DNA from: Clostridia bacterium
GTDB taxonomy: Bacteria; Bacillota_A; Clostridia; Christensenellales; Aristaeellaceae
Assembly: GCA_017517815.1 (NCBI GenBank)
Contig: JAFWYA010000018.1
Coordinates: 45,512 to 109,511 of the forward strand
DNA: 64,000 nt
Direction of reading: 5' to 3'
Shown here: positions 27,226 through 35,832 of the stretch, piece after piece
How the letters are laid out: every line of letters begins with the position of its first letter
Numbering within the stretch: the first letter of the stretch is position 1
Notes under the pieces: model-generated
What the model was told of the DNA's origin: nothing
Databases searched by the model: none
The model's input: only the letters and a program-made list of their open reading frames with translations
Program-made: the position numbers and the translations under genes

Positions 27226-28026
27226 GTGAACAACGTCGAATTTTACAACAGTTTCCGTATCAAGGTATTTGAATTTCTTCATTCCAGGCAGCACGCCTAC
27301 CGTGATACGCCTTTTCACTATATCATATACGTTTATCGCGGTTCCGGCCGCTTTACATGGCTGGAGGATTCCCGCATCGTCGGCCCGGGTGATTTTCTCT
27401 ACATACCAATGGGCATCAACTATCATTCCGCCTGGGCCAATCAGATGGACACGCGCTTCCTGTCCATTGGCTTCAGGCATCTCCCCCAGCAGGAAAGCAT
27501 GAGCTATCCCATGCAGCGGATTGAAAGCACGCCTGAAGCTGCCGCCATTGCTGATCAGATTGCGGCCGATCCGCAAACCAACTGTACGACGGTCGGGCTG
27601 ATCTATCAGCTGATCGGCTGCCTGCAAAAGCAGATGCTGCACACCGTCGAGAGCAAAAAAAGCCGGCTGGTGGAAGCAGCCAAGCTCTACTGGCAGCAGA
27701 ATCCCTTTGCCTCCGCCGCCGAAACTGCCCGGCACCTGGGCGTGAGCGAATCCAGCCTGTACGCCGCCTTTCGCAGCGTATGCGGCTGCACACTGGTGGA
27801 CGCCAAACACAATCTGCTGGCCACCGCGGCCGTGCTGCTGCTGCTGAGCACAGACCTGTCCATCGAAGCCATCAGCGAGCAGCTTGGCTTCAGCTCCGCC
27901 GCCTACTTCCGCAAGGTGTTCCGGGATCAAATGGGTACGTCGCCCCGCGATGTACGCCGTCAGGGCGAAAGTCCGCGCTTGAAGGATTTGCTGGACGTCG
28001 AAAAAAAGGCTCCCCTGGAAGAGTGA
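27226..28026 (+). CDS. AraC-family regulator of the adjacent operon
   Basis: A 266-residue two-domain regulator. The N-terminal cupin sensor (YRGSGRFTWLEDSRIVGPGDFLYIP) probably binds a sugar. The C-terminal pair of helix-turn-helix motifs includes AAETARHLGVSESSLYAAFRSV and LSIEAISEQLGFSSAAYFRKVFRDQ, ending in GTSPRDVRR. I prefer the GTG at 27226 because GAGGTGA lies just upstream; GTG 27217 overlaps that site. A TTGACA (27176-27181) may be its -35 element, with no good -10. Divergent placement strongly suggests it activates the permease operon. Confidence 0.9.
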   Translation: MNNVEFYNSFRIKVFEFLHSRQHAYRDTPFHYIIYVYRGSGRFTWLEDSRIVGPGDFLYIPMGINYHSAWANQMDTRFLSIGFRHLPQQESMSYPMQRIESTPEAAAIADQIAADPQTNCTTVGLIYQLIGCLQKQMLHTVESKKSRLVEAAKLYWQQNPFASAAETARHLGVSESSLYAAFRSVCGCTLVDAKHNLLATAAVLLLLSTDLSIEAISEQLGFSSAAYFRKVFRDQMGTSPRDVRRQGESPRLKDLLDVEKKAPLEE

Positions 28027-28061
28027 GCGTCAGATCGCTTTTGCATACAGCATGGAAAATA

Positions 28062-28105
28062 GAACGACGGCGCGGCTGTGAAGGCCGCGCCGTCGTTCCC
28101 CTTTA
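28062..28105 (+). terminator. Terminator of the AraC gene
   Basis: A 15-bp GC-rich stem (GAACGACGGCGCGGC and its complement) with a 7-nt loop is followed by a weak T tract. Confidence 0.75.
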
Positions 28106-28107
28106 TC

Positions 28108-28139
28108 GCCTTGAAGCCTTTGCTTCAGGGGCTTTTTTC
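28108..28139 (+). terminator. Second terminator downstream of the AraC gene
   Basis: CCTTGAAGC pairs with GCTTCAGGG (one G-T pair) around a 4-nt loop, followed by T6. Confidence 0.65.
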
Positions 28140-28141
28140 AT

Positions 28142-28237
28142 TCAGTTCAGTGAACGCGGCGCCATTCCGTAGCGTCGTTTGAAGGCTTTATACCATTCAC
28201 CCCAGCGGCAAAACACTTTTTCGCTGGGTGCTTCTTT
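28142..28237 (-). pseudogene. C-terminal fragment resembling an AraC-type regulator
   Basis: A 31-codon open stretch without start codon, from TAA at 28238-28240 to TGA at 28142-28144, ends with GEWYKAFKRRYGMAPRSLN. That is a typical end of an AraC DNA-binding domain. No upstream part is found before the repeat at 28253. It may be a relic of a gene at the chromosomal side of the island junction, or part of an interspersed repeat. Confidence 0.4.
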
Positions 28238-28252
28238 TTATGCTAAAGCAGA

Positions 28253-28322
28253 CAAAAAGAAAAACGCTCAAGTCGGTGTGACTTAAGCGTTTTCATCTGG
28301 TGGAGCATAGGAGACTCGAACT
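28253..28322. other. Left attachment site: 70-bp direct repeat with truncated tRNA-Ala 3' end
   Basis: Identical over 70 bp to 56919-56988. It contains the last 25 nt of tRNA-Ala (28298-28322, minus strand) and the tRNA's own terminator hairpin (28262-28294), but the 5' two-thirds of the tRNA are absent. This is the expected scar of site-specific integration into a tRNA 3' end. Confidence 0.93.
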
Positions 28323-28413
28323 TAAAAAAACAGAAAAGGAGACATGCCTGTGGCGGAAAATACTTCAGAGGGTAGTCTGATACTATGCCTAATGAAGTAC
28401 AACGAGTTTCGAT

Positions 28414-31400
28414 TTACGCCACATCACGATACCGTATATATACATACTCATAAATCTTCTGCCTGTACCCGGAAATGCTGATTTCATCATAACATTCCGG
28501 AAGTTCAGACCACAGCGTATCACGGATCAGATTATCAACGGCCGCCTTGGTTTCCTGTTTATCCGTCCAGTGATCCAGTTCGGCAATTTGGAATTTGATC
28601 TTTTCAAGCAGCGTAACAGCCACTTTCTTGATCGCCTGAATCTCCTGCTTTGTCAGGTTTTCAATAAACAACAGATCATAAAGGGAAAGTTCCTCATCAG
28701 AACTGAACCCCTCGCGCACATAGCGCTGCTGCTCGGCATCCATGGAATTGGCCAGATCCATCAGATCCATGAAGGTCTTTTCAATGGTCGCGCGATCCTG
28801 TTCAGCGTTATAGGCAGAAATGATTTCCTGATAGCGCTCGTAATAATCAATGCGGCTGGGATTATTTTGCAGCATCTGATCCAGCCTTTGCTGTACCAGC
28901 GTTTCCAGATCCTTCAGGATCAGATTCTTCTTCTCTGCCTTGGCAAACTCCCTGCGCAAAAGATCGAAATCAATTTGGCTGATATCAAAACGCTTACTGA
29001 TATCTTTGCTCTGAGTATTCGGTTCTACTTCAATGTACTCATTCACAATCTGACTGATCTGCACCATCAGATCAGTATTATCGGAATGCTTGCGCTGCTT
29101 TTGCAGTTCGTCATAAATGGCAACGATGGCATCCTTCTGCATGTGTGCATGTTCATCCAGATCGTTGCGGTCACAGTATTTCAGCAGGCGAATCAGTTCT
29201 GTAGCGTAAGTACAGAACGTCTTACGGATTTCCAGCGTTTCGCACATTTTGTTGGCAGCAGTTTGCAGCATTCCTAGCTTGGCAAAGTCCTTTGCATTCA
29301 TCAGGCCCTGTAGAGAAAAATCCCGTTCCTGCAGGTACATCTCCGCAGTAGACAGCAGTTCACAAACCCGTTCGATCAGTTTTTCCTTGTCTACGGTCGG
29401 ATCAGAGGAAGCGCCGCCCACGTTAGCGGTATAATCCGCCAGTGCCTTTCGAAGCGCCTTTACGATGCCGATGTAGTCAATAATCAAGCCATTGCTTTTG
29501 CCTTCAGCCACGCGGTTGGCGCGGGCGATGGTCTGCATAAGCGTGTGGGCCTTGAGAGGTTTGTCCAGATACAGGCAAGCCAGTGATTTCACGTCAAAGC
29601 CGGTCAGCCACATAGCGCACACAAACACAACGCGAAACGGATTTTGGGAATCCTTGAATTCCTTGTCCAGCTCGCGCTTTTCCATTTTGGCACGGTGGGG
29701 CAGAATATCCAGCCCCCACTTCTGGAAGGTTTTGATCTCATTCTGATCCTGGCTGATAACGACTGCCATTTCGGTTTCCTGCATCCATGCCAGCTTGCGG
29801 TTCAGCTCCTGCGTTTCCTGCTGGGTGGCATGCTTGATCTGCTTTTTCAGTTCTTCAATAGCCTCATGCCAGTATTTCTGCACGAGGTTGTACATGCGCA
29901 CACAAGTCACTTTGTTCAGGCAAACGAACATGGCCTTGCCGCTTGTCCACAGGTCGGTATAGTGGTTGACAAAATCCTTTGCAATGGAATCCAGTCTGTG
30001 TTCGGCAGTCAGCAGATGAATCTCCTTGGCAAACTCACGTTCCAGCTTTTCTTGCTGGTTCACATCTAGATCGGCTGCTTCGATGGCGTCCAGAATACGG
30101 TCGTTGATATCGGGATTATGGATATCCAGAATGCGCTCGCCGCGATTTTCATAGTACAGCGGCACTGTCGCGCCGTCATCCACAGCGCGTTTGAAATCGT
30201 ACACGGAGATATAGCCGCCGAAGGTACGCTCGGTGATATTGTCGTTGCTCAAAAGCGGCGTGCCGGTAAAACCGATCCTTGCGGCAGTCGGCAGCAGGGC
30301 CATCATATTTTCGGCAAACACGCCGTACTGGCTGCGGTGCGCCTCGTCTGACATGATGATGATATCATGGTCAGGGTAGATGGGCGCAGCGTCCTTGACG
30401 TTGAACTTTTGAATGAGAGTAAAGATGAAACTGGGGTTGGCCTGCAGCTTTTTCACCAGATCATTTCCGCTGCTGGCGATGAACTGCGACGCCTTGCCCT
30501 TGAGCAGGCCGCAATTTTCAAACGTATCGCTGATCTGTGTATTCAGCTCGTCGCGGTCGGTGAGGATGACAATGGTGGGGCTGCCTTCAAACTTACGACG
30601 GATCTTCTGCGACAGGAACACCATGGAATAGCTCTTGCCGCTGCCCTGCGTATGCCAGAACACACCCAGTCTGCCATCCTTGAGCTTGCGTGATTCATAG
30701 GCCTTGACCGCCTCATTCACGCCCAGATACTGATGGTTGCGCGCAAGGATTTTGACGGTGCGTCCGCCGCTGTGATCGTAGAGAATGAAGTTTTCCAGCA
30801 GATCCAGGAAGGTTTCCTTTTGGCAGATGCCGCGCAGCATGGTTTCCAGCGCTACGCTGCCTTCATCGCCTTCGCACAGGCGCTTCCATTCATGGAAGAA
30901 CTCATACTTGCTGCCCAGCGTGCCCACCTTGGCCTCCAGACCGTTGGAGAGCATCAGGAACGCGTTGTAGTAGAACAGATGCGGGATGGTATCCAGATAA
31001 TCGGTATAGTTGCCGTCATAGGCGGCCTGCACATCCACGGTGTTCTTTTTGAGTTCCACAAACAAAAGCGGGATGCCGTTCACAAAGCCCACAATATCCG
31101 TGCGGCGGCGGTACAGATCACCATGAATTTTGAGTTCCTTGATGGCCAGAAAGTGGTTGTTCTCTGCCTGCTGAAAATCCAGCACAACAGCCTGACGGGT
31201 GGTGGTTTCTCCGTTCGGCTTTTTCTCCGTTACAGGAATGCCATCGCGGATGAGCCCATACTTTTCCTCGTTGATCTGCATGAGGGATGCGGTGGACAGA
31301 TGGCTTTCCAGCTTCTTTTGCGCCTCGTCCATCTGCGCTTCGGTGATCCACGAATTCAGCCTTTTCAGGGCAGCACGAAAATACCGGGTCAGCAGGATCT

Positions 31401-31545
31401 CGCGGTAGCTTTTGCGCCCGAAGGTGCCGTTTTCGCCCAACACCTCGGTATTGTACGCAAACGCCACTTCCCAGCCCAGCTCATTTTGCAGCAGATGGCC
31501 TGCGCTTTCCTGAACGAGGATATTTTCGGAGTATTCGTGGCTCAT
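28414..31545 (-). CDS. hsdR: Type I restriction endonuclease subunit R
   Basis: The motor and nuclease subunit of a type I restriction system. The 1043-residue product has a PD-(D/E)xK nuclease core with Asp150, Glu164 and Lys166 in RRTDIVGF...FVELKK, a Walker A GSGKS at 301-305, DEAH at 400-403 and TGTPLL after it, followed by the second helicase lobe (CAMWLTGFDVKSLACLYLDKPL, ARANRV) and a helical C-terminal domain. All key residues are present, so it should be active. GAGGTGATCCC precedes the ATG. It is the last gene of the operon hsdM-hsdS-membrane protein-hsdR. Confidence 0.96.
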   Translation of the reverse strand: MSHEYSENILVQESAGHLLQNELGWEVAFAYNTEVLGENGTFGRKSYREILLTRYFRAALKRLNSWITEAQMDEAQKKLESHLSTASLMQINEEKYGLIRDGIPVTEKKPNGETTTRQAVVLDFQQAENNHFLAIKELKIHGDLYRRRTDIVGFVNGIPLLFVELKKNTVDVQAAYDGNYTDYLDTIPHLFYYNAFLMLSNGLEAKVGTLGSKYEFFHEWKRLCEGDEGSVALETMLRGICQKETFLDLLENFILYDHSGGRTVKILARNHQYLGVNEAVKAYESRKLKDGRLGVFWHTQGSGKSYSMVFLSQKIRRKFEGSPTIVILTDRDELNTQISDTFENCGLLKGKASQFIASSGNDLVKKLQANPSFIFTLIQKFNVKDAAPIYPDHDIIIMSDEAHRSQYGVFAENMMALLPTAARIGFTGTPLLSNDNITERTFGGYISVYDFKRAVDDGATVPLYYENRGERILDIHNPDINDRILDAIEAADLDVNQQEKLEREFAKEIHLLTAEHRLDSIAKDFVNHYTDLWTSGKAMFVCLNKVTCVRMYNLVQKYWHEAIEELKKQIKHATQQETQELNRKLAWMQETEMAVVISQDQNEIKTFQKWGLDILPHRAKMEKRELDKEFKDSQNPFRVVFVCAMWLTGFDVKSLACLYLDKPLKAHTLMQTIARANRVAEGKSNGLIIDYIGIVKALRKALADYTANVGGASSDPTVDKEKLIERVCELLSTAEMYLQERDFSLQGLMNAKDFAKLGMLQTAANKMCETLEIRKTFCTYATELIRLLKYCDRNDLDEHAHMQKDAIVAIYDELQKQRKHSDNTDLMVQISQIVNEYIEVEPNTQSKDISKRFDISQIDFDLLRREFAKAEKKNLILKDLETLVQQRLDQMLQNNPSRIDYYERYQEIISAYNAEQDRATIEKTFMDLMDLANSMDAEQQRYVREGFSSDEELSLYDLLFIENLTKQEIQAIKKVAVTLLEKIKFQIAELDHWTDKQETKAAVDNLIRDTLWSELPECYDEISISGYRQKIYEYVYIRYRDVA

Positions 31546-31564
31546 GGGATCACCTCAGTATATT

Positions 31565-32326
31565 TTACTTTTTCCCGCGTCGCTGCGGCAAATGGGTTTC
31601 TTTGGTTAGTGTTGTCATAATGGAGTCGGAATCCCAAAGCGATTCGAAATAGTCGGTATATTGGGTGAATCCTTTACCACCATCGACAAACTTGTAGGTG
31701 ATGGTCTGTTGGCTATCAACTCCATACCAATAGGGGCCGATATACAAAACGTTATCCACACGCCAATAGAAGTCTAGCGTCATGCAAGAATAGCCTTTGA
31801 TAACGATCTTACCCTTCCGACTGCTGGCATTCAGCTTGTCAGCCCATTCAACCAGCTTCTCAATAGAGTGCCTAGTCTGTCCTTGGGCTTTACCTTCTTC
31901 CATATCACGAACTTCAGTATAGGGACTTTCAGGGTTCATGGTAATGATGCGGATATTGACACCATTGCGCAAGCACGCCTCTACCTTTGATGTATGCTTG
32001 CCCCTGAATGATCCAAGCCCAAAGGCAACCGCATCAATACGGTATTTCGTTTTAGTCAATTCAGGATCCGATTCCGCATTCTTTTCTGCCCGTGTAGCAA
32101 AGATCCTTGTGATATTCCATTCATCGAGCATGGAGACATTCTTTTTCTCTACAAAGAAGTCGTGACAAACAATCACAATTCCAGAAGCCATCAATGAACA
32201 ACCAACACTAACAAAAGCAGTATTCCATAAGCCACTAAACAAGGTTGAGATAATGCTCAGACCCAAGCCCACGGCAAACAAAGCTACACCAGCAAACAAG
32301 GATTTCCAGTTATAGGTTTCTTTCAT
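31565..32326 (-). CDS. Membrane-anchored protein embedded in the type I RM operon
   Basis: A 253-residue product with two hydrophobic segments (about 9-30 and 34-56), then a cytoplasmic domain of about 190 residues. That domain has the order of a phospholipase-D-like fold (RIDAVAFGLGSFRGKHTSKVEACLRNGVNIRIITMNP, then a helical part, then VDNVLYIGPYWYGVDSQQT), but I see no HKD motif, so a degenerate or related fold is the most that can be said. It starts 3 nt after hsdS and ends 19 nt before hsdR, with its own GGAGGTG site, so it is an integral operon member. A defence-accessory role, for example a membrane effector or sensor, is inference. Confidence 0.8.
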   Translation of the reverse strand: MKETYNWKSLFAGVALFAVGLGLSIISTLFSGLWNTAFVSVGCSLMASGIVIVCHDFFVEKKNVSMLDEWNITRIFATRAEKNAESDPELTKTKYRIDAVAFGLGSFRGKHTSKVEACLRNGVNIRIITMNPESPYTEVRDMEEGKAQGQTRHSIEKLVEWADKLNASSRKGKIVIKGYSCMTLDFYWRVDNVLYIGPYWYGVDSQQTITYKFVDGGKGFTQYTDYFESLWDSDSIMTTLTKETHLPQRRGKK

Positions 32327-32329
32327 AAT

Positions 32330-33577
32330 TTACACCTCCACTTCCCCGCTCATCAGCTTCGGCAGTAGACGATCGCGGGCTTCTCTCAAGCAGAACAGCT
32401 GATTTCGCAAGACACTAATCTTTGATAGAATCGAAGTCAAAGTTAAGATGTATCGTGCATTAGCAGGAATAACAAACCTGTGACTAAGGAAACCTTCAAA
32501 ATCAAAGTTGTTAATGCCATTTGATCCGTGCTTTTTTAGCGGGAGCATACGTCCGCTCGATTGCATGTCCTGAATTTCAAAATACAGCATTATGGCATGC
32601 AATTGGTCAATGGGACGGAGCAGCTTACAGAAGCTTGCACAAATCATGTTCTTGCCACAAGCCTGAAGTATCATGTCATCGATTAGCAAGCAGCGTCCAA
32701 TATTGTCAATGTTGCCGTTTGACAGTTCAAAGACAAGATCATTTCTCATCAATACTCGTTTCTGAACATCAACATCGGTATGATACCTTAATGGCACATC
32801 CCCGAACTGCCCCGCCCGAATATCTGGCATATCCGTCCCTCGCATTACTTTTCCTGCATGAGTATACTTGCCAGTTGGCGTTTCCTTACCCCAGCCACCA
32901 TTACCATGAAAAGCAAGGCATTCAGCCACGCTCTTAACTTTCCACCCCTCCGGCACGCCATCCACGATGGGGGTAGTTTCGTGGCCGGGGAAGCGCAGAT
33001 CTACGAACCATTCCTTGTACAGCCGCTGTGCGGCTTCCTCCAGCAGCTTGATCTGCTTTTGGTTGTTCTCAATCAGGTCGTCATATGCAGAAAGAATATC
33101 GGCAACACGCTGCTGAACAGAAAAATCCTTTTGGATGTTCAGCTTAAATGCTCGCATAGTTGACAGCAACAGGTTCTTCTGAGCGGAACCATTTGCTTGA
33201 TTGACGAAGCAATTAACGCAACTTTGAAGTTGGTAGTATAGATATTTGGGCAAAACTTGCGACGTGTCAGGTTTTAGGATAGCGACACTTTTTTGAAAAG
33301 TAGTCCTGCTAGTTTCGGCCTTGTCCTGGATAAACGCCATTCGGCCAATGGTTCCACTGTTTGTTATCAAAATGTCATTTGGTTCAAGTTTTGTGCGTTT
33401 ATGGGTATCCAGAAAATCTTTTTCTGTTATTTGTCGCGCTTGACAATAAATAATCTGCCCGTCTTTGACATCTTTACAACTGATGAAATAATATCCAGAA
33501 TTGCTTTGATCTTCACAATCGCCGTGCTTACCATCTGTTATGCTTAATGTGATGTCAGCTAACGTGACTTCTCTCAT
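32330..33577 (-). CDS. hsdS: Type I restriction system specificity subunit S
   Basis: The 415-residue DNA-recognition subunit with two target-recognition domains (about 1-150 and 205-360). They are separated by the conserved helical spacer (FSVQQRVADILSAYDDLIENNQKQIKLLEEAAQRLYKEWF) and followed by a matching second helix (TLTSILSKISVLRNQLFCLREARDRLLPKLMSG). It defines which bipartite sequence is methylated and cut. It overlaps hsdM by 4 bp (ATGA) with AGGAG inside the hsdM end. By eye it is more AT-rich than hsdM, as is common for horizontally shuffled specificity genes. Confidence 0.94.
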   Translation of the reverse strand: MREVTLADITLSITDGKHGDCEDQSNSGYYFISCKDVKDGQIIYCQARQITEKDFLDTHKRTKLEPNDILITNSGTIGRMAFIQDKAETSRTTFQKSVAILKPDTSQVLPKYLYYQLQSCVNCFVNQANGSAQKNLLLSTMRAFKLNIQKDFSVQQRVADILSAYDDLIENNQKQIKLLEEAAQRLYKEWFVDLRFPGHETTPIVDGVPEGWKVKSVAECLAFHGNGGWGKETPTGKYTHAGKVMRGTDMPDIRAGQFGDVPLRYHTDVDVQKRVLMRNDLVFELSNGNIDNIGRCLLIDDMILQACGKNMICASFCKLLRPIDQLHAIMLYFEIQDMQSSGRMLPLKKHGSNGINNFDFEGFLSHRFVIPANARYILTLTSILSKISVLRNQLFCLREARDRLLPKLMSGEVEV

Positions 33578-35496
33578 ATCCCCATCTCCTCCAAATTCTT
33601 AGAGATGGTATCCATCAGCACATTCGATTCCGCCTGCAAAGCCAGCAGTTCCCGGTGAATCTCCTGCATGCGCTGGGTGAAATCCACGCCGTCATCCTCC
33701 ACAGGCGCAACGCCTACATATGCGCCGGGGGTCAGCGACCAGCCCTTGGCTTCAATCTCGGCAAGGGTGGCCTTTTTGCACAGACCCAGCACATCGGCAT
33801 ATTCGCCTGCGCCAAACTTGTCCGTGAGCCAGTTGTGCTCCTGAATGGCCAGCAGGATTTCCTGAATCTTCTGGGTGAATGCTTCGGCGGCAGCATCCAT
33901 CTTCTTGTGCTCACGCTTGGGTTTGGTTTCTTTGGAGATCGCCACAGCCTTTTTGACCACATCGCATTCGAAGGTCAAACGATCCCGCACGTCGGCATAG
34001 TCCAGCGCGGTTGTGTTGCAGGCCCACAGATTACCCCTTACATGGGTATAGGCGTCTTCGGTCAGCGCCTCCTTCAGCGGCAGGCTGTCCTCCACAAGTC
34101 CATTCACCATCTGAGCAACTGCAGCATCATACTCGGCAAGGAGCTTGCGGTATTTCTCCTTCTCCCCGCGATACAGCCAAACGATGGCATTCAAATTTTT
34201 CAGCTGCCACTCGCTCCACTCATTCAGCGTGCGATCCACCACGGTGTAGTAATTGCGCGCGTCAATAAACAGCACGCTGTCGCGCAGGGCATCGGCCTTT
34301 CCCTTGTCAAAGAACCACAGGGAGCAGGGCAGGGATTTGGTGTAGAAAAAGTTGTTGCCAACGGAGACCATGCAGTCCACATGACCGGTTTTGATCAGCT
34401 TTTCGCGGATGTCCTTGTCCTTGCCCTGGCTGTCTGTAGCAGAAGAAGCCATTACAAAGCCCGCGCGGCCTTTCTCGTTGAGGTAGGCGTAGAAATAGGA
34501 GATCCACAGGTAGTTGGCGTTGCCTATCTCTTTGGACTTGTTCACAGACGGCAGGCCAAAGGGCAGACGGCCTGCGGCTTCTGCCGATTCAGACTTGACC
34601 TTGTCCACGTTGAAGGGCGGGTTGGCCATGATATAGTCGCAGCATCCGGCCAGATTGTGCGCGTCGTGATAGAAGGTGTTGGCTTCATCGCCGGATTTAA
34701 TCACGCCGGTCAGTCCATGCACGGCCATGTTCATCAGGCACAGCTTGGCGTTGTACTCCACCTTTTCCTGACCATAGAAGGTCATGGCACTGTTGGCAGC
34801 CATGCCTGCCTGATTGACAAAATCACCCGTCTGCACAAACATGCCGCCGCTGCCGCAGGCACAGTCCAGCAGTACGCCGGACGTGGGCTCCAGCACGTTT
34901 ACGATCATCTTGACCAGCGATTTGGGCGTGAAAAATACGCCATCGTCAGACGCGATGTTCTTGGCAAACTTGTTGAGGAAGTATTCGTAAATGCGGCCGA
35001 TGATATCGCCGCCTACTTCGTCCAGTGCGCTGTTGTTGAAAATGCGCAGGAGTTCTGCCAGCAGTTCATCGGAGAACATGGTGTATTCCTTGGGCAGTAC
35101 GCCGGTAAGTTGTTCACTCTGCCGCTCGATCAGCTCCATGGCGTTGTTCACCACTTCGCCCAGGGAGTTCATTTTGTCACCGCTGATGTTGGTAAGTTCC
35201 AGCGCGGCAACATTCTCCGGCAGATTGACCAGATAACTATATTGCGCCTCCTTGGGCAGGAACAGCGCACTCTTGGCGGCAAAGTCGCTGGCTTCTACAG
35301 GCATCACTCTGCCGTTACGAACAGGACGGCCTTTCAGAATCTCCGCTTCCACCAGCTTGAAACGGCTGTAGGCATAGCGCAGAAAAATCAAACCAAGCAC
35401 AGGCATGCAGTACTGGTTGGAGGTCAGCTTTGACCCCGCGCGCAATAGATCAGCAGATTCCCAAAGTTCACTTTCCAGCTTGCGGATGTTTATCAT
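33574..35496 (-). CDS. hsdM: Type I restriction system methyltransferase subunit M
   Basis: A 640-residue N6-adenine methyltransferase. The N-terminal helical domain (LWESADLLRAGSKLTSNQY) is typical; motif I DCACGSGG is at 211-218 and catalytic motif IV NPPF at 292-295. The C-terminal part contains the helical tail that contacts HsdS. I start it at MINIRKLESELW, which has AAGGAG 10 nt upstream; an in-frame ATG at 35544 lies within the promoter -10 region. First gene of the hsd operon. Confidence 0.95.
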   Translation of the reverse strand: MINIRKLESELWESADLLRAGSKLTSNQYCMPVLGLIFLRYAYSRFKLVEAEILKGRPVRNGRVMPVEASDFAAKSALFLPKEAQYSYLVNLPENVAALELTNISGDKMNSLGEVVNNAMELIERQSEQLTGVLPKEYTMFSDELLAELLRIFNNSALDEVGGDIIGRIYEYFLNKFAKNIASDDGVFFTPKSLVKMIVNVLEPTSGVLLDCACGSGGMFVQTGDFVNQAGMAANSAMTFYGQEKVEYNAKLCLMNMAVHGLTGVIKSGDEANTFYHDAHNLAGCCDYIMANPPFNVDKVKSESAEAAGRLPFGLPSVNKSKEIGNANYLWISYFYAYLNEKGRAGFVMASSATDSQGKDKDIREKLIKTGHVDCMVSVGNNFFYTKSLPCSLWFFDKGKADALRDSVLFIDARNYYTVVDRTLNEWSEWQLKNLNAIVWLYRGEKEKYRKLLAEYDAAVAQMVNGLVEDSLPLKEALTEDAYTHVRGNLWACNTTALDYADVRDRLTFECDVVKKAVAISKETKPKREHKKMDAAAEAFTQKIQEILLAIQEHNWLTDKFGAGEYADVLGLCKKATLAEIEAKGWSLTPGAYVGVAPVEDDGVDFTQRMQEIHRELLALQAESNVLMDTISKNLEEMGI

Positions 35497-35542
35497 GAAA
35501 GGTATGCTCCTTGTCGAACGATGTATAGAAAATTTCATTTTC

Positions 35543-35551
35543 ATTATAACA
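35543..35551 (-). promoter_or_regulatory. Extended -10 promoter of the hsd operon
   Basis: On the minus strand TGTTATAAT, an extended -10 with perfect TATAAT (35543-35548), lies 46 bp upstream of the hsdM start. No good -35 hexamer is visible. Confidence 0.6.
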
Positions 35552-35605
35552 CAGAACGGCTGCTAAAGCAGCTTTTTCTCATTCCGGATCAAGGGATGCT
35601 GCTGG

Positions 35606-35650
35606 TAAAAGAAAAACGCCTGATCTGTTACGGATCAGGCGTTTTCTTTG
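35606..35650. terminator. Bidirectional terminator between hsd and sugar modules
   Basis: A 13-bp stem (35613-35625 with 35633-35645) has A- and T-rich flanks on both strands. On the minus strand it would stop transcripts from the ROK-SIS gene before the hsd promoter. The 180 bp between it and 35833 hold no convincing gene. Confidence 0.88.
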
Positions 35651-35832
35651 GTGATACAGACTTAACTCGAAATTTTCCCCGACTGAGGGAAGCGAATAAG
35701 AATGAATAGTGGATTTTGTAATAGAGGAGAAGGATGCGCTTTCACAACAGAGAAAAAGAAATTTCAAACTTGAAATAGCCCATGTCTATGACAAAAACGA
35801 TAAAGATAACCGTGCTTACACAATCTCTCCGT

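Noticed and set aside
28344..28481. 45-codon frame with a good AAAGGAG site just inside the island
   Set aside because: It overlaps the hsdR 3' end antisense and its product has no recognisable fold or family; left unannotated for lack of support.
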